A stretch of DNA of 64,000 bases from Streptomyces cinnamoneus. Lineage in GTDB: Bacteria; Actinomycetota; Actinomycetes; Streptomycetales; Streptomycetaceae. Shown here one piece after another: positions 8,019-16,698 of the stretch. The translations under genes were made by a program, and so were the position numbers. Numbering within the stretch: the stretch's first letter is position 1; the number at the start of each line of letters is the position of its first letter. The notes under the pieces are model-generated. The model searched no databases and was not told the DNA's origin. It was given only the letters and a program-made list of their open reading frames with translations. The stretch is from assembly GCF_014650495.1 (NCBI RefSeq), contig NZ_BMVB01000014.1, positions 62,001 to 126,000 on the forward strand, read 5' to 3'.

Positions 8019-9965
8019 TTACAGCACCGGGTAGACCAGCGTGTTCTCCCTGCCCAGGCGGTTGGCGCCGGTGTCGTTGTACATCGTGGTCTCACCGTCC
8101 GACCAGCGGATCAGCAGGTCGTCCGTGCGACCGTTGGGCGTGAACTTTCCCGTGGTCATCACGGTGTTGTGCTCCCAGGTCCCGTTCGCGTCGAGGATGC
8201 GCTGCTCGCTGCCGAGGCCCCGGGTGGAGGTGCCGACGTAGGTGTCGAGCTCGCCGTCCGTCCAGCTGACCATCAGGTCCCACTTGGCGTTGCCCGAGTA
8301 CTCGCCGGCAGTGAGCAGCTTGGCGTGCTCCCACGTGCTGTTCTTGTCCTTGAGCTTGTTCTCCTGGCCGAAGGTGCCGGGGCCCACGTTGGTGTAGAGC
8401 GTGAGCTCGCCGTCGGACCAGCGCACGACCAGGTCGGTGACGTACGTGGCGGCGTTGAAGCGGCCGGCGGCGATCTGCGTGGCGTGCGACCAGATGGACT
8501 TCTTGTCGGCCATCTTCACCTCGCTGCCGAGGCCGTTGCCGCCGATGTCCTGGTAGAGGGTGACCTCACCGTCCGACCAGACCACCATCAGGTCGAACTG
8601 GTTGTTGCCGCCGAAGTCGCCGGCGGTGACGGTCCGGGCGTACGTCCAGGTTCCGTTCTTGTCAGTGAGCCGGCGTTCGGAGGAGAAGTCGCCGTTGCCG
8701 TCGCTGTCGTAAAGGGTGACCTCGCCGTCCGACCAGACCACGACCAGGTCGCTGCGTCCGGTGCCGTTGAAGTCGCCGGCCGCCATGAGTGCGGCGTGCT
8801 TCCAGGTCTCGGCCCGGCCGACGGAGTAGGGCGGCGCCGGCTGCTGGTACGCGCCGTGGCCGGCGTCGCTGTTCTTCTGGGCGTCGTCGAAGAGCAGGAA
8901 GAACCGGTCCGTGTGGAAGGGGCTGTAGGTCAGCCGGTTGTAGAGGGGGTCGCTGCCCTTCACATCGGGGCCGCCGCCGTTGGAACCGCCGACGTTACCG
9001 ATGATCGTTCCGGTGCCGCGGTCGAGGTCCACCGAGGAGAACCACGGTGAGCCCGAGATGCCGCCCCACAGGCCCGCGCAGTCGATGCGCATCTGGTTGT
9101 AACCCGGCAGCGCACCCGTCTCGGTGGTGCATTGCACCGCCTGGTCGTCCGGGTTGTGGTCGACGCTCGGGTAGCCGATCACCGTCGCACGGTCCTTGGC
9201 GCCCTGGGTGCGTGCCAGGCTGTTGCCGCCGACGACGTCCTGAACGTTCTTTCCGTCGTTCCGGCCGACCCGCGCGAAGGCGAAGTCCAGGTCGGAGGTG
9301 GGCGCCGTGGTGTTCGCGACGTAGTTGCCGTCATAGAACCACTTGGTGACGGGCCAGATGCCGTACGGCTGGTGCCTGACGTCCTTCGAGCCGTCGTAGT
9401 AGGGGACGAAGATCGCCTTGGAGTTCACACAGTGCCCGGCGGTCAGGACGAGGTTGCGGCCGGCGCTCTCCACCACGGACGCGGAGCAGTAGTGCGTCTT
9501 GGCGTTGTTCGGGTCCTTGGCGAAGAGCACACCGACGGACTTGATGCCACGGAAGTGACGGGAGTTCTCGTGCGTGATGCCCGGGCGGGGCTTGTTCTTC
9601 GGCGGGGGCTTCAGCGTCGGCGTCGGGATCGGGGCCGGGGTCCCCGGTCTGGTGGGGGTACCGGGCTTCGCGGCCCCGCCGCTCGGGGTGCCCGTTCCGC
9701 CCGGTGAGGGACTCGTGGCCGGGGCCGGCCGGGCGAAGGCCGCTCCCGGGTCGGTCGCCGCGGCGATACGTTCGGGCGTCCAGAAGCGCAGCGCCTCCTC
9801 CACCGTCCAGTCGCCGTCCTCGCCCGCCCGGGCGGTGCCGGACGCGGTCGGAGCCGTCGGTCCCGGCGTCGGTGTCGCCGCCGAGGCGGCACCGGCCATA
9901 CCGGTGGTCAGCAGTGAGCCACAGACGGCCGCTAAGATCATCTGCCGTATTCGCAACGTACGCAA
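8019..9965 (-). CDS. Secreted trypsin-like serine protease with five C-terminal repeats
   Basis: About 648 residues. An N-terminal signal peptide (hydrophobic MILAAVCGSLLTTGMAGA, then ASA) is followed by a Pro/Thr-rich linker. The chymotrypsin-fold domain keeps the triad: His in LTAGHC, Asp in SDLDFAFA and Ser in GISGSPWF. The C-terminal 270 residues hold five repeats of about 50 residues built around DLVVVWSDGEVTLY, an FG-GAP/VCBS-like propeller seen in Streptomyces exoproteins and likely to bind surfaces or substrates. I chose the TTG at 9965, which has GGAG eight bases upstream; no ATG or GTG lies suitably before the signal core. It should act outside the cell. Confidence 0.85.
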   Translation of the reverse strand: MRTLRIRQMILAAVCGSLLTTGMAGAASAATPTPGPTAPTASGTARAGEDGDWTVEEALRFWTPERIAAATDPGAAFARPAPATSPSPGGTGTPSGGAAKPGTPTRPGTPAPIPTPTLKPPPKNKPRPGITHENSRHFRGIKSVGVLFAKDPNNAKTHYCSASVVESAGRNLVLTAGHCVNSKAIFVPYYDGSKDVRHQPYGIWPVTKWFYDGNYVANTTAPTSDLDFAFARVGRNDGKNVQDVVGGNSLARTQGAKDRATVIGYPSVDHNPDDQAVQCTTETGALPGYNQMRIDCAGLWGGISGSPWFSSVDLDRGTGTIIGNVGGSNGGGPDVKGSDPLYNRLTYSPFHTDRFFLLFDDAQKNSDAGHGAYQQPAPPYSVGRAETWKHAALMAAGDFNGTGRSDLVVVWSDGEVTLYDSDGNGDFSSERRLTDKNGTWTYARTVTAGDFGGNNQFDLMVVWSDGEVTLYQDIGGNGLGSEVKMADKKSIWSHATQIAAGRFNAATYVTDLVVRWSDGELTLYTNVGPGTFGQENKLKDKNSTWEHAKLLTAGEYSGNAKWDLMVSWTDGELDTYVGTSTRGLGSEQRILDANGTWEHNTVMTTGKFTPNGRTDDLLIRWSDGETTMYNDTGANRLGRENTLVYPVL

Positions 9966-10061
9966 GGTACTTACTCCGTACAGTGAGATGAGGTTCCGGC
10001 GTGCCGACGGGCATGCCGGGGCCACCGCCCGCCCCCCTGGGAACGGGCGGAAGTCTGCAGG

Positions 10062-10934
10062 TCAGACAGCGTCGGCTTCCGCGCGGCGGCGGCGCCGGGA
10101 CACGACGAACCATGCGCCGCCCGCCAGGACGACCGCTCCACCGCCCCCGGCGCACGCCCAGGGCACCCAGGTCGCAGAGTCGTCGTCACCCGTCACCGAC
10201 AGCCGCTTCGTCGTCTTCTTCCGGCCGTGGTGGCTGACGACCGTGACGTCGTACGTTCCTGACGGCGTGTCCTTCGGGACGTCGATCCACGCCGCATAGA
10301 CCGTGGCCCCGTCGTCGCACTTGCAGCCCGGATTGTCGGGGCTGTCCGGGCTCGCCTCCTTGACGGTGCGGGAGCCGCCGAAGGCACGGGACGTGACGGT
10401 CACCGCCTTCTCGTCCGGCGCGGCGTGGTCGTCGGCGAGGACGACCTGGACCTTCTCGCCGGCGCGGGCCTTCTCTTCCTTGGGAAGCAGCGCGAACCGC
10501 CGGATCCGGGCCGGCCCCTGCGCCACGACCTTCAACTGTGCGGCAGCGACCGAGCGGCCGTGTGACGTCGCAGTGACCTCGTAGCTGCCGGGCGGGATGC
10601 CACTGCGGACCCGTACGAGACTCTCCGGCATGTGCGGATCAGCGGAGTGCGAGGCTCCCTTGCCCTCGGGGCGCAGGCGCAGGTTGCCGGTCAGGGCGGG
10701 GGAGGAAACGTCCACCTCGTCCCACGCCCCGGTCATCCCTTCGATGGCGAACCCCGCCGTGTCCCCCACCTCGACCGATGTGTCGCCGAGAACCAGCCGG
10801 GGCCCGCTCGGGGTCTCGTCACCGGGTGCCGCCACGGCCCGTACCGGCGCGGTCGACGAGAGGAGCAGCAGTGCGGTCAGCACGGAAGCTCGCGCCACGC
10901 GGCGCGAGCGCAGCAAGGCAGTGCTCGGATCCAT
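10062..10934 (-). CDS. Secreted, membrane-anchored Ig-like protein
   Basis: Predicted 290-residue cell-surface protein. An Arg-rich N terminus and hydrophobic core (SVLTALLLLSSTAPVRAVAA) form a signal peptide. Near the C terminus a single hydrophobic helix (GGGGAVVLAGGAWFVV) is followed by a basic tail, giving a type I anchor. Between them are beta-rich Ig-like segments (PPGSYEVTATSHG and PSGTYDVTVVSHHG) and a CKC motif. No enzyme motif is visible. The ATG at 10934 follows a G-rich run. It lies 96 bases upstream of the protease gene on the same strand, but a possible short hairpin sits between them, so an operon is uncertain. Confidence 0.75.
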   Translation of the reverse strand: MDPSTALLRSRRVARASVLTALLLLSSTAPVRAVAAPGDETPSGPRLVLGDTSVEVGDTAGFAIEGMTGAWDEVDVSSPALTGNLRLRPEGKGASHSADPHMPESLVRVRSGIPPGSYEVTATSHGRSVAAAQLKVVAQGPARIRRFALLPKEEKARAGEKVQVVLADDHAAPDEKAVTVTSRAFGGSRTVKEASPDSPDNPGCKCDDGATVYAAWIDVPKDTPSGTYDVTVVSHHGRKKTTKRLSVTGDDDSATWVPWACAGGGGAVVLAGGAWFVVSRRRRRAEADAV

Positions 10935-11279
10935 GAACGCCCGCCCCCCCGATCCGTACAGTCCTGGCAGATCCACCGCCACACTAGCCTTTGCATGTGC
11001 ATGTCGACAGGGGGTTCTCCGGCCCTCGCCGACCCCGTCCAGCCCCTTCCGACCGTATCGCGTCGTCCACCGGCGGCCCCGGACCCCGTGGCGCGCTCGG
11101 TCGACCCGGGCCGGCACGCCCCTGACCACGGCATATGACGCGTGGGTGGATGAATCCGCACCTGGCCTGAAATGCCCATTGCCGTGGACCACTTGACCTG
11201 CGCAGCGCCGGAGTGACGATCAGTCATGCCATGATTCCGCCCGGTTTCCAAGCCGTTCCTCCGAGGCCGGGGAGAACCC
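10935..11279. other. Divergent intergenic region
   Basis: This 345-base gap separates the membrane-anchored surface protein from the DUF6603 operon, which are transcribed divergently. It must hold both promoters, but I see no clear -10/-35 pair, repeat or small gene. A GGGGAGAA ribosome site for the DUF6603 gene lies at its right end. Confidence 0.5.
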
Positions 11280-14200
11280 ATGGCGCTCTCGCTCAAAGAC
11301 CTGCTCGACTTGTTTCCCGACCCCGGCGGGGACTTCGTGCTGCCGGGCGACCGGATCGCGGACATCCCCGGCATCGGGCCGCTGCTGGAGACGTGGCTGA
11401 CGTCGGCCGACATCACCGTGAACGGGGCGATCCCCAACCGCGGTGAGGTGACCGTGGAGGGCACGCTGTCCTTCACGCTGGTCGACGGACCCTGCCCCGT
11501 CGTCGTCTCGTTCACCGTCGACGCGGCTCAGGTGGTCACCGGGGTGATGCTGGACTTCACGCTTCCGGCGACCGAGGAGGACTCGGGGGAGGAAGACCCG
11601 TTCTCCCCTCACCTCCAGCTGTCCACCGGCGCGCAGGGGTTCTCCGCCGCCCTCGTGCTCGCCTTCACCGGCGCCGACGGTGAGCCCAAGACCATGACGT
11701 TCACGGCCTCGTACCAGGAGGGTGCCCTCATCGGCGACTGGTCCTCCGAGGACGGGGTGTCCTGGGACGACGTCGCCCACGCCCTCGGCACCGCCCCCGC
11801 CGACCTCCCGCCCGCCCTGGTGCCGGTACTGAAGCAGGTGGCCTTCGCCTACGAGAAGAGGAAGAAGGCGTTCGTCTTCTCGGCCGCCACCGAGTACGTC
11901 CAGCTCGCGTTCGCCTCCTTACCGCAGAGGGCCGGCACCGGAACGGCGGGGCCACGACTGCGTGCCGTCCTGCTGCAGGGGAAGTACGAGGCGGGGCTGG
12001 CGGATCTGCCGTCGGTCGGCGAGTACGCGCCGATCGAGGACGATCTCGTCTTCGCCGGGCTCCAGGCGTTCCACCTCTCGGCGGCGATGACGGTCCGCAA
12101 GGTCAAGGCGCTCAACGACCTGATGAGCAACGTCGGGGTCCAGCTCGGCCTGCCCACCCGCAGCCTCACCGCCGGGGCGTCGCTGGCCGTCACCGCCGCC
12201 ACCGCCCTGACGGAGAAGAACTACGGCCTCGTGTACCCCCTGCGGCGCAGGCCTCAGCCCGGCCCGGTCCCTCCCCCGCGCCTGGGGACCGGCGCGCGGT
12301 CCGACGACGAGGACGTTCCCGCCCAGGCGTCCGTCCCGCTCGATGCGGTCTTCGGCCCCCTCCGGCTCTCCGAGATCGGGCTGTCCTACGCCGAGGGCAC
12401 GGCCCGCGTCACCATCGACGCCACCGTCGACGCCGGCGGCATCGAACTGAGCGCCTCCGAGCTCGGATTCGCCCTCCGGCTCGCCGACGGCGACTGGCAC
12501 TTCCGGCCCACCCTCGACGGGCTCGGCCTCGCCTTCGACCGGCCCCCGGTCCGTATCGGCGGCGCGTTCCTCGTCAAGGAAGCGCAATCGCCGTACGACC
12601 TGCTGTTCGCCGGCATGGCCGCCATCGAGGCCAAGGCCGTGAGCGTCAAGGTCCTCGGCGCCTACGCCCGTGCCGAGGGCGGCTGTCCGTCGCTGTTCCT
12701 CTACGGGGTGCTGGCGGGCCGCAACGGGCTGGGCCCGCCTCCCTTCCAGGTGCGCGGCATCGCGGCCGGTTTCGGCTACAACAGCTCGGTCCGGGTGCCC
12801 GCCCCGGCGGAGACGCCCGACTTCCCGTTCGTGGCCGAACTCGGCTCCGGAGGAGAACGGCCCCCGCTCGACGTACTGGACGACCTCCTCGACGGATCGG
12901 GCGGCAGGCCGCCGTGGCTGAGCCCGGCGCAGGGGCAGATCTGGTTCGCGCTCGGCATCGACTTCACCGTCTTCCGGCTCGTCGAGGGCAAGGTGCTGGC
13001 CCTCGTGGAGTTCGGGGACGACTTCACCATCGCTGTCCTGGGCCTGGCGACCGCTTCGTTCCCCGTCCGCCGTGACTCCGGTGCCGCCATCGCCCGCGTC
13101 CAGCTGGCCATGCAGGCGCTGTACACGTCGTCCGACGGCCTGCTCGCCCTGGCGGCGGAGCTCACCCCGCAGTCGTACGTCCTGGACCCCGAGTGCCGGC
13201 TGACGGGCGGGCTCGCCTACCGGACCTGGTTCGACGGCCCCCACCAGGGCGACTTCGTGTTCTGCCTCGGCGGGTACGCGACCGGATTCGACCGGCCCGA
13301 CCACTACCCCGTCGTTCCACGGCTCGGCTACACGTGGGGCATCTCCAGTGTCGTCACCGTCCGGGGCGAGGCGTACACGGCGCTGACCCCCGCGGCCATC
13401 ATGGCCGGCGGCAAACTGGAGGTCTCCTTCCACTCCGGCATCGTCGACGCCTGGCTGACCGCCCGGCTCGACGCCCTGGTCCAGTGGAAGCCCTTCTACT
13501 TCCGGCTCGGCGTCGGGGTTCGCATCGGCTTCGCCGTCGACCTGTGGCTGTTCACCGTCCGGGGCGAGGTCGGCGTCGACCTCGACCTGTGGGGGCCGCC
13601 CGTCGGCGGCATCGCCACCGTGCACCTGTGGTGCATCGACTTCGACGTGTCCTTCGGGGCGGACCCCGGCACCCGGGCCAAGGACGTGGGCTGGACCGAG
13701 TTCCAGGAGCAGCTCCCCGCCCGCGACGAGATGCTGCGGATCACTCCGCTCACCGGCATCCTGCCCGAGAACGAAGCCACCCGTGCCCTGCGCCGGGCAG
13801 CCGGCGACGACCGCTGGGTCGTCTCGGCCGACGGCTTCTCCTTCTCCACCACGACACCGGTGCCGGCGTCCAAGGCCACCGTCCACTCCTGGGAATCCCC
13901 GGGCAAGCCCCTCGACATCCGGCCCATGGAGGTCACGGGACTCGCGTCCGAACACACCCTGACGGTGCACCTGGGCGACGACGAAGCCTTCGATCCGGTC
14001 CGGCGCGGCTGGACCGTCGACACCGTCACCGCCAACGTGCCGCAGGCCCTGTGGGGCACGGGCGAACCCAACGCAGGGGACGCCGGCGACTCCGCGCTCG
14101 TGCCCGGCCAGATCATCGGCCTCACCGTCACCGTGCCCGCGCCCCAGGACGGGCCGACGCCCGGCGGGATGACCGACGTGGCGCTCGGCTTCGACGACCT

Positions 14201-14459
14201 CGCCCCCAGCCACGCCCTGCCCGTCACCCCGGGCGACACCCCGACGGGACCGGTGCCGCGCGCCTGGGAGGAGGGCCAGGAGCCGACCAGCATCGGCGCG
14301 ATCGCCACGGGCATCGCAGGAACGACCGTGCCCGCCCGGGACGCGCTGTACGCCGAGCTCACCGCGCTCGGCGTGGCACCGCCCTCCCACGACCGCCTCG
14401 ACGGCTTCGCCGCCCTCGCCGCGACGGGCGCCTTCACCTCCGAACCCCTGACGATCTGA
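11280..14459 (+). CDS. DUF6603-type large protein
   Basis: First gene of a six-gene operon; 1,059 residues. It matches my memory of DUF6603 proteins, a poorly characterised family in bacteria and fungi. The N-terminal 300 residues are beta-rich (DITVNGAIPNRGEVTVEGTL). The region from about 350 to 880 has many short amphipathic strands (VGVRIGFAVDLWLFTVRGEV, then VDLDLWGPPVGGIATVHLWC), suggesting a very large beta-sheet or barrel-like body. It starts LSLKDLLDLFPDPG and has no signal peptide or transmembrane helix. GGGGAGAA precedes the ATG. The next gene begins 20 bases after the stop. The function is unknown; its operon partners suggest a structural part of an assembly. Confidence 0.75.
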   Translation: MALSLKDLLDLFPDPGGDFVLPGDRIADIPGIGPLLETWLTSADITVNGAIPNRGEVTVEGTLSFTLVDGPCPVVVSFTVDAAQVVTGVMLDFTLPATEEDSGEEDPFSPHLQLSTGAQGFSAALVLAFTGADGEPKTMTFTASYQEGALIGDWSSEDGVSWDDVAHALGTAPADLPPALVPVLKQVAFAYEKRKKAFVFSAATEYVQLAFASLPQRAGTGTAGPRLRAVLLQGKYEAGLADLPSVGEYAPIEDDLVFAGLQAFHLSAAMTVRKVKALNDLMSNVGVQLGLPTRSLTAGASLAVTAATALTEKNYGLVYPLRRRPQPGPVPPPRLGTGARSDDEDVPAQASVPLDAVFGPLRLSEIGLSYAEGTARVTIDATVDAGGIELSASELGFALRLADGDWHFRPTLDGLGLAFDRPPVRIGGAFLVKEAQSPYDLLFAGMAAIEAKAVSVKVLGAYARAEGGCPSLFLYGVLAGRNGLGPPPFQVRGIAAGFGYNSSVRVPAPAETPDFPFVAELGSGGERPPLDVLDDLLDGSGGRPPWLSPAQGQIWFALGIDFTVFRLVEGKVLALVEFGDDFTIAVLGLATASFPVRRDSGAAIARVQLAMQALYTSSDGLLALAAELTPQSYVLDPECRLTGGLAYRTWFDGPHQGDFVFCLGGYATGFDRPDHYPVVPRLGYTWGISSVVTVRGEAYTALTPAAIMAGGKLEVSFHSGIVDAWLTARLDALVQWKPFYFRLGVGVRIGFAVDLWLFTVRGEVGVDLDLWGPPVGGIATVHLWCIDFDVSFGADPGTRAKDVGWTEFQEQLPARDEMLRITPLTGILPENEATRALRRAAGDDRWVVSADGFSFSTTTPVPASKATVHSWESPGKPLDIRPMEVTGLASEHTLTVHLGDDEAFDPVRRGWTVDTVTANVPQALWGTGEPNAGDAGDSALVPGQIIGLTVTVPAPQDGPTPGGMTDVALGFDDLAPSHALPVTPGDTPTGPVPRAWEEGQEPTSIGAIATGIAGTTVPARDALYAELTALGVAPPSHDRLDGFAALAATGAFTSEPLTI

Positions 14460-14479
14460 ACCGCGCGAGGGAAGCCACC

Positions 14480-16687
14480 ATGACGCAGCCCGCCGCTGCC
14501 GGGGAAACCCCCCGGTTCAGCGTCCACTTCCACGACAACCACATCCCGGCCGCGCCCGCCGGCCTCTACACCGTCACGCTCGACCACACGGTGGCCGGCA
14601 CGAAGGTGGGGACGGACAACCTGCCCGCCGCCGGGCAGGACTTCGAGATCCGGTCGCCCCAGTTCACCCTCGACGACTCCTTCGTGCACGCCCTGCACCC
14701 CGCACCCGCCGCGAGCGGCGCCTTCGAGTACGTCCTGCCGCACATCACCCTCAACCGGCTGATCCTCCCCTGGGAACGCGCCCTCGACCCGGCGGTGCCC
14801 GAACTGCCCTGGCTGGCCCTGCTCCTCTTCGCGGAGGGGGAACTGCCCGACGATCCCAAGGCCCAGGGCCACACCCGGACGCGGACCGTCCGTGACCTCC
14901 TCACCACCACCAGCGGCGACGTCCTCGCCCCCGACATCACCCTCGGCGAAGAGGTCCCTCCGGAGCTCAGGGACAGCACCTGCGCCACGGTCGACGTGCC
15001 CTCCGACGTCTTCGCCGGGCTCGTGCCCCGCCGCGCCGACCTCCCCCACCTGTGCCACGTCCGCAAGGTCACCGACCGGCACTCCGCCCGCGTGCGGCGG
15101 GCCGGGGAAGAGCTGGAGGCCGGCGACTACGCCGTCGTCGTGGCCAACCGCTTCCCCCGCACCGCCGGCCGCTACGCCGCCCACCTCGTCTCGCTCGAAG
15201 GCTTCGCACGCCACCTCGACGGCACGCGCCCCGCCCAGTCCGTCGTACGGATGGTGTCCCTGCGGGCCTGGTCCTTCGAGGCGATGCCCGACGCGAAGGC
15301 CCACTTCGCCCGGCTGATCCGGCACATGGCCGACGACCCGGCCGGCCTCGGGCTGCGCCTTCGCCCCCGGGCGGCGGGCACCGGCCCGGCTGCCGCCACC
15401 GAGCGCCTGGACCTCGGCTACGTACCGGTGGCCCACGCCCTTCCCTCCGCCGAGCACACCTTCGCCTGGTACCGCGGCCCGTTCACCCCCGTGGTGGCGC
15501 AAGCCGTGCCCGTCCCCGACGGCGGCCACTTCCGGCACGCCGACGAGGCCCTCGTCTACCTCACCGACACCGGCGTCTTCGACGTCAGTTACGCGGCCGC
15601 CTTCACCCTCGGCCGGACCCTGGCGCTGTCGGACGCCACCCTGGCCGCCACCGTGTCGGCGTTCCGCGCCCGGGCCCGGCGCGTCGCGCACCGGGCACTG
15701 ACACGCGCCCGAACGACCCCGCACCCGGCCCGCGACCGGTTCCACGAGCTGATCGAGGACGGTCTCGGCGCCCGCCTGCACGCCGCGGCCACCACCCCGG
15801 CCGGCACCCACGGCGCCCCCGCGCCCCGCCGCGCGGTGGGCGGCGTACCCCGGCCCCCGGCCGTCACGGACCTGCGCGACCGCCTGCGGTCGGGCGTCAC
15901 CCGCGACCTGCTGCTCGCCGCCCTGAAGGAGCCGCTGGCCCCGCTCATGAGCGCGCTCGACCAGGTGACCCTGCTGGCCGCGGCCCCGTTCGGGCATCTG
16001 GTGCCCGACGCGCGCATGCTGCCGCCGGAGAGCCTGCGCTTCTTCCACGTCGACGCGCAGTGGTGCGCCGCCCTGCGCGACGGGGTGCTCAGCACCGGCA
16101 TCGGCACCTCGCTGGACGCCGCGGTCGACGAGCTCGCGCGCGGTGCCCTGGAGCCGCCGCGTCCCCTGTCCGGTCTCCTCATGCGCTCCGCGCTGGTGAA
16201 GGGCTGGCCCGACGTCGTGATCGAGCCCCGGCGCGCGGCCGCGGGAGGCGGCGACCCCGTGCTCCTCGACATCGTCCACCGGGTGATCACCGGCCCGGAC
16301 CTGCTGCTGTGCCTCGTGGACGGGGTGCCCGACCAGGTGGTGTTCCGGGAGCCGCACGAGGGCATCCACTTCGGCGTCGACGAGGACGACCGCATCGGTC
16401 TGCGCCGCCTCACCGCACCGGTCGGGGCCTCACTGGAGCAACCGTTCCCGCCCGAGGGCGAGACCGGAATGAGCCGGTTCCTGCGGCCGGCCGTCGAGGA
16501 AGGCACGCCCGAGGTCCTCGCCCTCGGCGCCGGCCCCGACCCGCTGGTCCCCGCCCTGGCCGCCGCTCTGCGGGCGGCGGGCGAGCTGGGCCCGGGCGAA
16601 GCCCTGTCCCCGGGGGCGCTCGCCGTGGAATTCGTCAACTCCGCGCAACGCATCACCTTCACCCCGGACCCCTCCGGCCAGCAGTGA
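14480..16687 (+). CDS. Large protein of unrecognised family (operon gene 2)
   Basis: 735 residues, no signal peptide or membrane helix. The N-terminal 100 residues are beta-rich and carry EYVLPHITLNRLILPWER and ELPWLALLLF; the repeated P-W elements recur in proteins of this type that I cannot name. The central part contains YVPVAHALPSAEHTFAWYRGP and a long helical region (LAATVSAFRARARRVAHRAL). The C terminus has beta strands ending EFVNSAQRITFTP. No catalytic motif is evident. It lies between the DUF6603 gene and the next large gene with gaps of 20 and 11 bases, so the three should be made together in similar amounts. I infer a structural or scaffold role. Confidence 0.6.
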   Translation: MTQPAAAGETPRFSVHFHDNHIPAAPAGLYTVTLDHTVAGTKVGTDNLPAAGQDFEIRSPQFTLDDSFVHALHPAPAASGAFEYVLPHITLNRLILPWERALDPAVPELPWLALLLFAEGELPDDPKAQGHTRTRTVRDLLTTTSGDVLAPDITLGEEVPPELRDSTCATVDVPSDVFAGLVPRRADLPHLCHVRKVTDRHSARVRRAGEELEAGDYAVVVANRFPRTAGRYAAHLVSLEGFARHLDGTRPAQSVVRMVSLRAWSFEAMPDAKAHFARLIRHMADDPAGLGLRLRPRAAGTGPAAATERLDLGYVPVAHALPSAEHTFAWYRGPFTPVVAQAVPVPDGGHFRHADEALVYLTDTGVFDVSYAAAFTLGRTLALSDATLAATVSAFRARARRVAHRALTRARTTPHPARDRFHELIEDGLGARLHAAATTPAGTHGAPAPRRAVGGVPRPPAVTDLRDRLRSGVTRDLLLAALKEPLAPLMSALDQVTLLAAAPFGHLVPDARMLPPESLRFFHVDAQWCAALRDGVLSTGIGTSLDAAVDELARGALEPPRPLSGLLMRSALVKGWPDVVIEPRRAAAGGGDPVLLDIVHRVITGPDLLLCLVDGVPDQVVFREPHEGIHFGVDEDDRIGLRRLTAPVGASLEQPFPPEGETGMSRFLRPAVEEGTPEVLALGAGPDPLVPALAAALRAAGELGPGEALSPGALAVEFVNSAQRITFTPDPSGQQ

Positions 16688-16698
16688 GGACCAGCAGC

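Noticed and set aside
11919..14390. Long reverse-strand frame inside the DUF6603 gene
   Set aside because: Low-complexity Gly/Asp/Val/Arg composition typical of antisense frames in GC-rich genes; the forward frame has ordered motifs, a ribosome site and operon context.
13193..14459. Forward extension of operon gene 2 into the DUF6603 gene
   Set aside because: The extension is Arg/Pro/Gly-rich shadow sequence; a clear ATG at 14480 follows the DUF6603 stop.
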